NCBI RefSeq assembly: GCF_005887115.1
Contig: NZ_PNCJ01000023.1
Coordinates: 62,001 to 126,000 of the forward strand
Length of the DNA: 64,000 bases
Source of the DNA: Pseudoalteromonas rubra
Lineage (GTDB): Bacteria; Pseudomonadota; Gammaproteobacteria; Enterobacterales; Alteromonadaceae
Direction: 5' to 3'
In this document: positions 51,383-61,800 of the stretch, piece after piece
Layout: the number at the start of each line of letters is the position of its first letter
How positions within the stretch are numbered: position 1 is the first letter of the stretch
The notes under the pieces: model-generated
What the model was told of the DNA's origin: nothing
Seen by the model: only the letters and a program-made list of their open reading frames with translations
Databases searched by the model: none
Translations under genes and position numbers: made by a program

Positions 51383-52819
51383 TTACTGTCTTTCGCCAGA
51401 GATCTCTAGCTCTTTCTCAAGATAGTGCTCCTGAGTATGCGGCTCATCAGTGGTTCCTTCAGCGCCGTGCATCCAGTCAACCAGCTTGTTGCTAAGCAGG
51501 TACATCGCCAGTGCAGACAGCAGTGCTGTTGCACCCAGACCAATGAAGATGCTCATGGCATTGTTCATTGCTTCCTGGCCTTCGCCGATGAAAGAACCAA
51601 CAAAGCCCGCGATTTTGTTCGCAACCGCTGTACACAGGAACCACAGACCCATTAATAATGAAGCCAGGCGCAGTGGTGCCAGTTTACTCACCATAGACAG
51701 GCCAATTGGTGACAGACACAGCTCACCCAGCGTGTGGAACAGGTAGAAAAGTACCAGCCACATCATGCTGATCTGCAGGTTGCCGGCATCACTGCCTTCG
51801 GTGATCAGCGCCATCATCATTGTCAAAAAGCCCAGCGCCAGGAATACCAACGCGATGGCAAACTTAACCGGAGAGTTAGGCTCACGCTTGTCCAGTTTCA
51901 GCCAGATCATGGCCACCAGTGGCGCGAAGATAATAATAAAGATAGAGTTCAGAGACTGGAACCATGACGCCGGGATTTCAAAACCCATCAGCATACGGTC
52001 GGTGTAATCAGCAGCAAACAGGTTCATCAGACCACCGGCCTGCTCAAAGCCCATCCAGAAGATAATACTGAATACACTCATAGTGAAGATAACGCGGATA
52101 CGGTCTTTTTCCTGACTAGTAAGAGGCTCTTTGGTGTTGCTGTTAGATTGCTGCTGAGACAGCTTGGCTGCTGGGACCACACCGATGTCGCCCAGATATT
52201 TCTGGCTTAATAGTAGTTGCATCACAACGGAGATCACCATGCCGATACCTGCAGCGATGAAACCCGCTTGCCAGTTAATTTGTGCTGCAACATAACCTGC
52301 GATAAGTGGACCCAAGGCACCACCTAAGTTGATACCCATGTAGAAAATCGTGAAGGCACCGTCACGGCGCTTATCACCTTCCTGATACAAGTCACCAACC
52401 ATAGTCGAGATGTTTGGCTTAAACAGACCGTTACCGGCACATAATAATGCCAGACCGATATAGAAAACCTGTTCTTCCATACCGGCAACCAGGCCATGCG
52501 GAATACCCATAGTAAAGTGACCTGCGGCCATCAGAATACCACCAATGATGATGGCTTTACGCTGACCCAATACGTTATCGGCTAACCAACCACCGATCAA
52601 CGGGGTCAGATAGACCGCCATGGTAAAGGTACCGTACAGGCTCAGTGCGTCGGCGTTGGTCCAGCCGAAGCCGCCGTTTTGCACCTGAGCAACCAGATAA
52701 AGAACCAAGATTGCACGCATTCCGTAGTAGCCAAAGCGCTCCCACATTTCCGTGCCGAAGAGTAAGAACAGGCCTTTTGGATGGCCCAGAAACTCACCGC
52801 GATTAGGTAATGAATTCAT
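51383..52819 (-). CDS. Proton-dependent oligopeptide transporter (POT/PTR family)
   Basis: A 478-residue inner-membrane carrier with about 14 hydrophobic helices. The N-terminal ExxERFxYYG proton motif (EMWERFGYYG) and the PTR signature FTIFYMGINLGGALGPLIAGYVA are both present. It imports di- and tripeptides coupled to protons (Dtp-like). It is a single gene with its own terminator, near the tyrosine degradation genes, which fits amino-acid use from peptides. Confidence 0.93.
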   Translation of the reverse strand: MNSLPNRGEFLGHPKGLFLLFGTEMWERFGYYGMRAILVLYLVAQVQNGGFGWTNADALSLYGTFTMAVYLTPLIGGWLADNVLGQRKAIIIGGILMAAGHFTMGIPHGLVAGMEEQVFYIGLALLCAGNGLFKPNISTMVGDLYQEGDKRRDGAFTIFYMGINLGGALGPLIAGYVAAQINWQAGFIAAGIGMVISVVMQLLLSQKYLGDIGVVPAAKLSQQQSNSNTKEPLTSQEKDRIRVIFTMSVFSIIFWMGFEQAGGLMNLFAADYTDRMLMGFEIPASWFQSLNSIFIIIFAPLVAMIWLKLDKREPNSPVKFAIALVFLALGFLTMMMALITEGSDAGNLQISMMWLVLFYLFHTLGELCLSPIGLSMVSKLAPLRLASLLMGLWFLCTAVANKIAGFVGSFIGEGQEAMNNAMSIFIGLGATALLSALAMYLLSNKLVDWMHGAEGTTDEPHTQEHYLEKELEISGERQ

Positions 52820-53044
52820 ATTATTCCCATTTCAATCAAATGTGTTGTTTTGGCCTTAATATTATCGATGCCGAAGGTACTGTTGATGACAGTATTCAGC
52901 GGCATACTTTGAACGGGTGGCCAGTCCCCAAATGATTCCAAGTTAGGTCAGTGTTGACTAACTATTCATTAAAAGCGCGTCAGTATACCTAGTGGGATGG
53001 CGATGGGGAAGCCTTACCAGCTGGGTGGGACGCTTTTTGTATAC

Positions 53045-53074
53045 AAAAAAACCAGCCTGTCTGGCTGGTTTTTG
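53045..53074 (-). terminator. Terminator after the secreted beta-rich protein gene
   Basis: AAAAACCAGCC-TGTCT-GGCTGGTTTTT, with an A/T-rich arm on each side so it can stop minus-strand transcription. Confidence 0.85.
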
Positions 53075-53097
53075 CGCATATAGAGCGAATGTTCCGG

Positions 53098-54306
53098 TTA
53101 TCGGCAGAAATTGTCGACAAAAGTCAGGTCGTTAATATGCTCAGGACCTTCCATGACTAAGGTGGCAACCGCTGTGTCTGGATTCATTTGCCAGATCTGC
53201 GCATTGTTGTTGGCTTCACGACCAGAAACATACAGTTTGCCATCAGCCGTAATCGCCAGGCCAGATGCCCAGTTTACGCCGTGCTCGCCAATCTTAGTCA
53301 GCTCCATATTGCCTTCATCCAGGGTATACAGCGCCTTGCCAGTTAAAACGTAAAGGACGTTACCGTCTGCTGAGTAAGCAATATCGCCATGGCTGAAGTC
53401 ATCACCCGGGTATGACAATTTACCCAGCACGGTTTTTTCACCGCTGGTCATGTCAAAATCGTACATGTAGGTTTTACTGGTGCTACGCAGAGACACGCCA
53501 TCCGGTGTAACCGCAGAGCGGTACAAAGGCCATGACGTCGCGTTGGTAATGCTGTACTGCTGGTTGCCATTCAAGTCCAGTGCCCACAAGGTGGATGCTT
53601 TGGTTTTACTGTTGGTTTGCTCCATAAAGTAAAGCACACCGTCTTTGCTGGCGATGTTCGACGCAGTGTGAGTCACGCCTGATACTTTGCTGTACTGACC
53701 GGCATCAATGTCAAAGTAATAGACATAGCCACCTTCAGCCGAGCCATAATTATTAATCCCGAACAAACCTGTTACACAGTCTGCGGTAACGGAGACGTTA
53801 TCCAGCAGTGCACCGTATGAGTCTGAGTTGCCCGCACCGACAAATTTCAGGGTACTTTCGTCGCTGTTTGCAGTGACGTTAATGGTGTAATGCTGCCAGC
53901 CACGTTGTGTGCCGTTTAGCTCTGCGATTACCTGGTCGTCCCAGTAAACGGTTGCTTTGTTGGTATCTGCATTATTGGTAACACGCGGAGAGTAGTAGAA
54001 GCTTACGACATATTGCTTGCCGGCTTCAGTCGCAACGCTTTGGTAAGCGCTGTAGTTGCGGGTTGAATCCAGCTCCAGATATTGCTCGCCATCCTGAGCC
54101 TGAATAAGGCCAAGGCGGTTAGTCTGAATTTCAAACTTAGCTGAGCTGCGGTTCCAGCCAGGCAAGGTTTTAAACAGGCTCCATGAACCGCTGACGGCGT
54201 TTGACTGCTCAAAAGAACCGTTAGTGATCAGGTTTTCACTGGCATTTGCAGCGAAGCTGCTGATTAGGGCGGCACTCAGGCCAAGCGCAAGAACTGATAA
54301 TTTCAT
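53098..54306 (-). CDS. Secreted protein with DUF642/CBM-like and propeller-like domains
   Basis: About 402 residues. The second ATG (54306, MKLSVLALGLSAALISSFAANA) has better ribosome spacing (GGAG, 7 bases) than the one two codons upstream. After the signal peptide an N-terminal beta domain (about 25-177) opens LITNGSFEQSNAVSGSW and ends ALLDNVSVTADC, the pattern of DUF642/galactose-binding-like domains. The remaining 220 residues have repeated blade-like units (GGYVYYFDIDAGQYSKV, GVLYFMEQTN, GNVLYVLTGKALYTLDEGNMEL, GKLYVSGREANNNAQIWQMN), consistent with a beta-propeller. Function unknown; perhaps polysaccharide or cell-surface binding. Confidence 0.8.
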   Translation of the reverse strand: MKLSVLALGLSAALISSFAANASENLITNGSFEQSNAVSGSWSLFKTLPGWNRSSAKFEIQTNRLGLIQAQDGEQYLELDSTRNYSAYQSVATEAGKQYVVSFYYSPRVTNNADTNKATVYWDDQVIAELNGTQRGWQHYTINVTANSDESTLKFVGAGNSDSYGALLDNVSVTADCVTGLFGINNYGSAEGGYVYYFDIDAGQYSKVSGVTHTASNIASKDGVLYFMEQTNSKTKASTLWALDLNGNQQYSITNATSWPLYRSAVTPDGVSLRSTSKTYMYDFDMTSGEKTVLGKLSYPGDDFSHGDIAYSADGNVLYVLTGKALYTLDEGNMELTKIGEHGVNWASGLAITADGKLYVSGREANNNAQIWQMNPDTAVATLVMEGPEHINDLTFVDNFCR

Positions 54307-54695
54307 AGACATACTCCAGGGCTAAATTCTATTTGTGTAAATAAAATGTTATCCCTAATCAATTTTAACTAATCCCATTTTCTTACTTTTACACGGTTTG
54401 GTCAATTAGAAATCAAAAAATGACTGTTAGTTCCGATTTATGCCTCAGTATCAGAGGATGAAAATGGTACCAAAGGATTGGTTTCTATCATTTGTGTACC
54501 TAATACTTTTACATGTCATCTGGACAGTCACAGTTCGCATTTTGCACAGTTTTGTATTTTGCTATGCCTGTCACAGCCATTTCGCTTAATAAAAGTGCAT
54601 AATGCGAAACTAAACGGTATCAGAGTCATTCACAAATGATTGGAGCAAGGAACGTGCCCACACTAGGCTGATGTGGGCAAATAGGTATATGAGCG
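54307..54695. other. Intergenic region between two minus-strand units
   Basis: No gene is supported. A 7-bp stem GCCCACA/TGTGGGC (54656-54678) just after the PgsB-like gene could end that operon, although no T-run follows. The left part should contain the promoter of the secreted protein gene. Confidence 0.4.
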
Positions 54696-57600
54696 TTAAT
54701 CCCTGCCGCGATTAAGCCAGCACTCTGTTAGCCAGCCTGGTTTTTGGCCCCGGTTCAGCGCTGCTAGCACCGTGATGGCGCGCTCCGGCGTGATCCGCTG
54801 TGTGGCAATATCCTGATAAACCTGTTGAGCGGTTTTCTTTCTTTTTACCGCTGCACCGGCGTCAAGAAACGACTCAACCACTTGCAGTACAAAGCGTGTA
54901 ACAGCAGAGAGACTTTCTGGCCCCACAGCTTGTTCGTCGCTGGCGCTTTGTTGAGTGAGCCGCTCGGCCAGGTGGCTGAGCTCGGCCTGAGCGAATTCGC
55001 TTTGTGCTTGAGGGAGCTTGCTGAGGGTTTGCAGCATCTGTGAAAAATAGTCGCGCTCAATACGGTTGACCTTATCAAGTTGCGTCAGTTTATTGAGATC
55101 GCGACGAAACTGAGCATGACTGATCTGTGGCTCCAGCAGCCGTTCACAGCTGGCATGCAAAGTATGCCAGTGTTGCCAAGCATAAACATAGTTTAGTCCC
55201 GGACCCTTGATGTTTTGCATGCCGACAATTAACTGATGCTGCCCGGCCAGCCCCAGACGGGCTATCCGATTGGTGAGCTCATCCGCGGTGATATGGGGAT
55301 TGTCTAACAGGAGTAATTTGCTGTGCAATATACTGCTCAGCACTCGGCTGAGTTGTTTGCGGTTTGCTGCCAAGTCTTCTAATGCACTCAGGGAGTGCGC
55401 CAATTGCCAATTCTGGACCCGCAACCGGACAATACCTTGCTGGGCTTTATCGTCAATATGCTCAGTCAGTGTTGCCGCCAACAGGCTGTCATCAAACAAG
55501 TGCGTTGTATCCAACAGGGGAGTTTCAAACAGGCTGTTTATCTGCTGAATAAAGTGCTCCGAGCTTTCTCCGCATTTCCATTGTGTCAGCAGACGCATCA
55601 GATCTTGCTTGTCATTGTTATCAATCAGTCGGTTAACCCGGGTATCCAGTGCTTGATCCAGATAAGCCTCGAAGCCATCAACATTGCTCCCGATCACCAC
55701 AATATGATCGAAACTGAGATCTTCCACTAGGATCTGTGCAAATACTTTTGACCGTGCAACCCGGTCATTACGGTTGTTAAGCAGCGCGATGGTTTGTGTC
55801 TCTGGTTTGTCGTTCAGGTCGAATAAGCCAAGACGACGCCAGTTTTCCAGGGTCGCCAGGCGCTCATTGGCTGACATACTATTGACGAAAGACTGAGTCA
55901 GATGATCAACCGGTGCCGCTGTAAAATGCTGCAGTACGCCAACATCCGGCACAATACGCTCGGCGGTCTCTTTATATACATAATCTTTATCAATGCCGAT
56001 GTACTGGGCCATTTTACATACCAGGGCAATGTTGTCCGGGTGCTCTTCATACGGGTATAAGGCGCGGATATCCGGCGTGATTTGAAAACCATCACCCCAG
56101 TGCAATTGGATCAGGGTAGATTGCTTGTGGTCCGCTGCCCGATTCAGAATCGGGGCCATGGTTTGTTCGGCGGTAAAGATCTGGGTGTGGCTGCCAATAA
56201 AGGCGGCCATTTCCCGTGCTACATCAACACCGCTTGGGCCGAGGATATCTTCATGATCCGGGTATGTATTGGTGATGGTGGTGAAGTTATCGCGCATCCA
56301 GCGACGCAGGATCCGCACATATCGGGGTGTCAGGCCCATACACTCCCATAAAAAAACATCCGCGCGCACCGAGCGGGCAAAATCCAGTACATCGCTTTGT
56401 TCCCAGATACTGGCTTTGTCGAAGGGTCTGAACAGGGGTAATTCATACTGCTCCCCCGAGCTGCGTGCGAAAATCATCATGGCCTCACACCCGGTTGTTT
56501 TAGTGACCACACGCAGTGCCAGGCTACTGAACAAGGCCGCTTTGAGCCGTTCGGTACCTGATTTTCCCCGGGTGCCCCAGCCGCCTATGGTCACAGGGAT
56601 TTTCGCACGGTTGCTGCGAATTTTGCGATTTAGCCGAATATGACGAAACCAGAAATATGCAATAAAGGTCGACACAAAAAACACCAGCTGACCTATGCTG
56701 TTTTGATAAATAGAGTAAAGGTATTCTTTAAAACTGTAGCCCAGATTAACCAATACCCCAGGCACGCCTGCCCGGGCAAACAATTTTGCAATACCCGGCT
56801 CAACCGGGAAAGTGCAGTCAAGTTCGCTGCCATACGGTTTAAACTCCAGGTCAAAGCCCAGTTTGCGTAGCTGTGCAATATAATTTTGCTGCTCCAGCGC
56901 ATTGCCCTTGCGCAGGCCATCGATTTCAGCGTAGTTGACTGACAAGTGCCAGTAAGCCCGGACCCGCTGCCACAGGCGCTTTGGCGGTGTCACCACCAAA
57001 ATACCATCGGGAGTGTAGTTTTTACCACTGGTCTTGAGCTGATCCTGACTGAGTACCGACAATAAATAGTCAGGCAGGGGCAAATGTGGCCGCGCGCTGG
57101 CTTCTTTGAGGTGGTAAAGCGCTTCACCAGGGACATTTGTTGCACTGATCTCGGCCGTGGTACAACTGGGTACATGAAGTTGTGCAGAAGGGATTTTGGC
57201 TTTGCTATGGCTGAAGCTCTGACGCTTGTCTGTACTGGGTGTAAAAAACTCATGCCAGACTCGCCAGAAGCGCCGGCGGCGTTTGTAGTCTATCTGGATC
57301 CGCCAGCCTTGCTTTTCACGATAGGCGTTAAAGCTTTGCTCGTGCTGAGCCAGCATGCTGAGCGCTCGTCCCAGTGTATCCTGATCGATATCGCCGGGCA
57401 GGTACACAGTTTCTTGCTCAGCCAGTGCCTGGGCAAGTTGTGCGTGCAGGCTTTGATGCGTGAAGCTGATTAGCTGCTCTCTGGTACGTGCAATATAGCG
57501 TCTGACTGCCAGGTTGGGGTCACGCTCCAGCGCCTGATTTAATACACCCAGATAACGTTGCATTAAAACTGTGTCTTGATTGCTTGAGGTATCGTCCAGT

Positions 57601-58805
57601 GTTGCTTCAACGGCCTCATTTAGCATGAGTCTGGGGCTTTGCTCCAACAACATTCGCTTAACTTCCAGACATTCTTCGCCAAGAAGATGGGAACGCCATA
57701 ATTCAAACGCATACCCGTCAGCAGCAAAACGAGCAGCGGTAAGCTGCTTAACCAGGGTGAAACGTACGGAGTCGACTACTTCATTTTCGAAGCGTTGTTC
57801 CAGTAATTCTCTAGCCAACTTGTCAGGCAGGTTGCGCAATTGCTCAATACACACCTGGCGTACACGCGCAAACGGGTGTTGTGTCAGTTCACGCAGTAGT
57901 GGAATATCCCGTTCTGCCAGTGGATACTTATTGGCCAGAATTCGAGGCATGGCAGCCACAATGAACAGCTGATCATTATGCTTATGGATAGATGTATTAT
58001 CACCAAGCGTTGTCTCTACATAGGCCCACATATAACTACGCACAAAGGTCGGGCGCTGGTGGATCAGAATTTCAAGAATATCTATAATGGCCTGGTAAGG
58101 GGTATTTTCTGCATCCAGTAGCTCTATGAGTTCGGCAACCAGTTCGCTGTCCAAGTCCGGATCGGCTTTAAATTCATTGATCACGGAAACCTGATTGACC
58201 AGAGCGCGGATCATGCCATGACGGACGTGGGCGTTGTTACTGGTGGCCATTAAGCGCAAGAAAAAGGGCTGTAAATCCAACTTTTTCCAGGCCTGTTCCA
58301 GTTCATTATCTGACATACGCAGATAGCGGTTGGTCAGGGCACCGAGTTTGGCAATAAAAAAGCGCAGATCTTGCTCCAGATCGGCAACCAGTGTTTGATA
58401 TCGTCCTATGACGGCACCTTCATCGAACCAACGAGCGAATGCTTGCTTGTCTTGCTGCAGCATAGTGCCCGAAGCCCCCAACGTTTCCGCATACTTGAGA
58501 ATATGTAGTTGTTTCTCCGTAGCCAGCTCGGCTTTGCTGAGTCGTTCTACAAACGACTGATAATCTGCATCATGCCCTTCCAGCTGCTCGTGAAGCCGCT
58601 CAATTTTATGGCGCAAAAACGCAATGCTCTGCAGCAGCTGCCAATAGTCTAACTGTTCGTCTTTCGGCTGATTTTGTAATAGTTCCCATCCGGCCAGCTC
58701 ATCGATCAACTGCTGGTACTTGTGACGGTGCAGATTCAACCAGAACTGCTCAGTATCGGCAAATAATATTGCCTGAAGCTGGTTTTTTAATTGGTTATCT
58801 GCCAT
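54696..58805 (-). CDS. Giant PgsB/CapB-type Mur ligase with helical N- and C-terminal extensions
   Basis: A 1369-residue protein, over three times the length of PgsB (about 390). Residues 1 to about 640 are helical with HEAT/ARM-like pairs (LRELTQHPFARVRQVCIEQL). A hydrophobic segment near 695-720 precedes a basic stretch and the P-loop GTRGKS (744-749). Several PgsB landmarks then follow in order: VTKTTGCEAMMIF, FLWECMGLTPRY, NTYPDHEDILGPSG, ALLNNRNDRVARS and VGMQNIKGPG (near 1195). That core resembles the membrane-bound amide ligase that makes poly-gamma-glutamate in Bacillus. About 150 more helical residues end the protein. The gene overlaps the stop of the 1444-aa gene by 11 bp. Substrate is inferred, not shown. 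Confidence 0.85.
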   Translation of the reverse strand: MADNQLKNQLQAILFADTEQFWLNLHRHKYQQLIDELAGWELLQNQPKDEQLDYWQLLQSIAFLRHKIERLHEQLEGHDADYQSFVERLSKAELATEKQLHILKYAETLGASGTMLQQDKQAFARWFDEGAVIGRYQTLVADLEQDLRFFIAKLGALTNRYLRMSDNELEQAWKKLDLQPFFLRLMATSNNAHVRHGMIRALVNQVSVINEFKADPDLDSELVAELIELLDAENTPYQAIIDILEILIHQRPTFVRSYMWAYVETTLGDNTSIHKHNDQLFIVAAMPRILANKYPLAERDIPLLRELTQHPFARVRQVCIEQLRNLPDKLARELLEQRFENEVVDSVRFTLVKQLTAARFAADGYAFELWRSHLLGEECLEVKRMLLEQSPRLMLNEAVEATLDDTSSNQDTVLMQRYLGVLNQALERDPNLAVRRYIARTREQLISFTHQSLHAQLAQALAEQETVYLPGDIDQDTLGRALSMLAQHEQSFNAYREKQGWRIQIDYKRRRRFWRVWHEFFTPSTDKRQSFSHSKAKIPSAQLHVPSCTTAEISATNVPGEALYHLKEASARPHLPLPDYLLSVLSQDQLKTSGKNYTPDGILVVTPPKRLWQRVRAYWHLSVNYAEIDGLRKGNALEQQNYIAQLRKLGFDLEFKPYGSELDCTFPVEPGIAKLFARAGVPGVLVNLGYSFKEYLYSIYQNSIGQLVFFVSTFIAYFWFRHIRLNRKIRSNRAKIPVTIGGWGTRGKSGTERLKAALFSSLALRVVTKTTGCEAMMIFARSSGEQYELPLFRPFDKASIWEQSDVLDFARSVRADVFLWECMGLTPRYVRILRRWMRDNFTTITNTYPDHEDILGPSGVDVAREMAAFIGSHTQIFTAEQTMAPILNRAADHKQSTLIQLHWGDGFQITPDIRALYPYEEHPDNIALVCKMAQYIGIDKDYVYKETAERIVPDVGVLQHFTAAPVDHLTQSFVNSMSANERLATLENWRRLGLFDLNDKPETQTIALLNNRNDRVARSKVFAQILVEDLSFDHIVVIGSNVDGFEAYLDQALDTRVNRLIDNNDKQDLMRLLTQWKCGESSEHFIQQINSLFETPLLDTTHLFDDSLLAATLTEHIDDKAQQGIVRLRVQNWQLAHSLSALEDLAANRKQLSRVLSSILHSKLLLLDNPHITADELTNRIARLGLAGQHQLIVGMQNIKGPGLNYVYAWQHWHTLHASCERLLEPQISHAQFRRDLNKLTQLDKVNRIERDYFSQMLQTLSKLPQAQSEFAQAELSHLAERLTQQSASDEQAVGPESLSAVTRFVLQVVESFLDAGAAVKRKKTAQQVYQDIATQRITPERAITVLAALNRGQKPGWLTECWLNRGRD

Positions 58806-61800
58806 ACAAATCCTGCTCTAAAAAATGCGTCAATTGCAGCGATTCAAAGATAATCTCGTCATGTGCAAACGGGTCAAAGCCACTGCGCTGCAAATTGCCC
58901 AGGGTGACCTCGAAACGAATGCTATGGTTATTTCGGAACCAATCCTGTGTCCAGTTCAGGCTGATCCAGCCGCCGGTGTTTTCGCTAAAGTCGAACAGCG
59001 TTTGCCAGCCCAGCGTTGTCAGATACTGCCAGGTCGCATTGGGGCGGTGATCATCGGCAAACACATAGCCACTGCTCAGGCCGACTGAAAAAATATGTCC
59101 CTGATAGTATTGTTGCCAGACACCACTTAATGAAGCCACATCGAGTGAAGTCCAGTCGTCATTGGAGGTGGTGGAAAGTTCGGCACTGAGCTGACTGTCT
59201 ACACGACTCTGATGGCGGATACGGTAACCACCACGCCAGCCATCACTGTGGTTGTATCGATAAAAATTGAACATAGCATTACTGATGGTCTCATCCGCCA
59301 GATAGTCGTCTTTTTCAATACTGGTGTAGTAATAAAACGGTTGCCACCACCATTGATGGCGCCAGTGCTGATCCTCGCGCCAAATTTCTCCAATGGTCAC
59401 GGCCCACTGGCTGGTCAGGTGTGTTTCCCGGCTCAGTGGTGACTCTTGCCAGCGGTTATTCCACAACGCTTTGGCGAACCAGTCGTCCTCATCATCAAGC
59501 CAGTCATACTGGCCATTGATACTGAATGACGGTTCACTGGTGTTATTCAGGCGGAAGAAGCTTTCCAGCCGATACCAGTGTTGCTTATGTCGGTTACGCA
59601 ACCGTATACCCAAATCCAGTGTGTGTTCCGATCCCAGCGGTTCACTACTTTGATAGATACCATCCCGATTGTATTGCATGACGCCTTCAACATGGGTGAG
59701 GTTGCCATCGCTCTGCATAATGGGGTCACGGTAATGCGTTTTTGTTGGGGTATATACCAGTGTGGGCTGGCGCACTCTGTATGGCTGTACGGGCGGTGCT
59801 ACGGCCAGTTTATGGCGATTGGGATCAAGTTGCCAGCGATAAAGTCTGGCCAGGCTCGATGTTTGTGGTGAAAGTGTCAGCAGTCCGGCCGGATAAAAAC
59901 CTGACTGCTCGCGACGGGTATCCTGCTCGACATATTCCAGTTTAAGAATGGCGTCTTTACTCAGTTTAGCGGTGATTGGGTTGTTTTCATTGCCATAGTA
60001 AAAGAGTTGCTCGGCACCCAAGTCGATGGTTTGCCAGCGGCCTTGTTGATAAGCCTCTACCTCAACACTCAGGAGCTGTGCGGCAAACGGGTTGAGCCAA
60101 CGCAGAACCAGTCTCCCGCTGGCTAAATCTGCACGAGTTAATCCAAGTTCGCTGCGGTTGCTATCAAGACGCCAGTGCACGTTGTCGTTGGCTCGTTCAA
60201 CACTCAGTTGCGGCCGCTGATGTTGTTGCAATAACTCCGCATTGGCGAAATGTAAGACCAGCCTGATCTGCAATGACTGCAATTCCCTCAGATCCAATGC
60301 CAGGCTATGGTTAGGACGTAAAATCAATCCTGGTAACTCGTCATCTCGGCTGGTATGACGACTAAACTGCTCAGCGGCGCTGCGTGAGGACAGCGCAGAT
60401 AAATCGACCAGTTGGGTGCCCGCATAGTTTTGATATGCTTCGAATGCTTGCCAGTGACCAAAGCTCTGGATGCGGTTATACAGCATGTCCAGTGCCGGGT
60501 TGGGGGGAGATTGCATCAGCTTTGCTGACAGGGCGGTATATTCATATTCACTCAGTGTCTGGCGTTCAAGACGATATAGCGCATTGAGCAGCAGAGTGCG
60601 TTGCAAAGCATCGGACTGTGTATCGCCAAGCGGTGTTTGATAGAGCAGCGACATAAAGTCGTCCTGCCACAAAGTTCCTTTCAGATCCTGGTCTGAAGTA
60701 ACAGTATGCGCAGGCGGTAATGCATCAAACTGTAACAGTATCAGTTGGTCACTACTAAAAGTGAGTTGCTCTGCTGGTTGGAGTGCAAAATAACCGGTAC
60801 TGGCTATGGATAAGCGTGGCTGATCTTGCTCGTCAATACGCAGCGTGGTCGTCGCAGGCACGTCGTTAAATATTGGTATTATATCACTTTGTGCTGAACG
60901 ATGTGCTTGCAACCAGACTATCTCGCCTTGTTGTGCCTCTGCGGCCTTTGCTCTGGCACTGACTCTGAGAACCATAGGACGATGGGCGGTAAGAGTGATA
61001 CTTTGATTGACGAGAGGGTACGCCGAGGTGTTGCTTGTTTCGCTGAGCAGTGTGCTGACACCATGGTGATGTAGTGAGTAATCAATAGCCGGTGGATGGC
61101 TGGCAGGCTCCGTATAGCCAAGCTGCTGTCGGACAGGATGCAAGACATCATTGTCTTTACGTATGTCATGGCTTAGCCACAGAGCATAAAGGTTTTGTTG
61201 TAATTCAACAAAACTGGTACGTAGTGCTTCTTCGCAGGCAGGCAACGTTTTGTGCCACGTACTGCACAAGCCCTGAATGCGATGAATTGAACGAGTGTTC
61301 TGATAGTGATTCAATAGTTGCTGAGCGGCATAGTGTTGCAACTGAGGGTAAGGGTGGCTTAACAGAGCGCCTAGATAACGCTCCGCAGTATTATGTTCTC
61401 CCAGCGCAGAAAAAGCGGTCAGACGCAGCTGCCAGGCTCTGATCACGACTTCCTGATGCGGGCTGTCTATCAGTGACTTCAATAAAGGCAATGCCTGCTG
61501 TGGATCTTGCTTTACCATCATTTCTGCTTCGCCGAGGCGATAGTGCCAGTGGCTGGCACTGAGACTGTTTTTAGTGTTTGTGTGTTGCGGTTGAGTCAGC
61601 TCAAATCGAGACAAGCCTTGCTGATAGGAATGGGCAAGCCTTTGTAACTGTTGTTCCAAACGGTAGGCAATAGCCGGGCTTTTGTCTCTGAGCAGACCCG
61701 GGCGCTGATATAAAACGGCATTGTTTGGCAAAGATTGTAACTCTCTGACACGTAGAGCAAGATCCACTCTAATGGGGTCGTTGACTGTGACACTGAGTTG

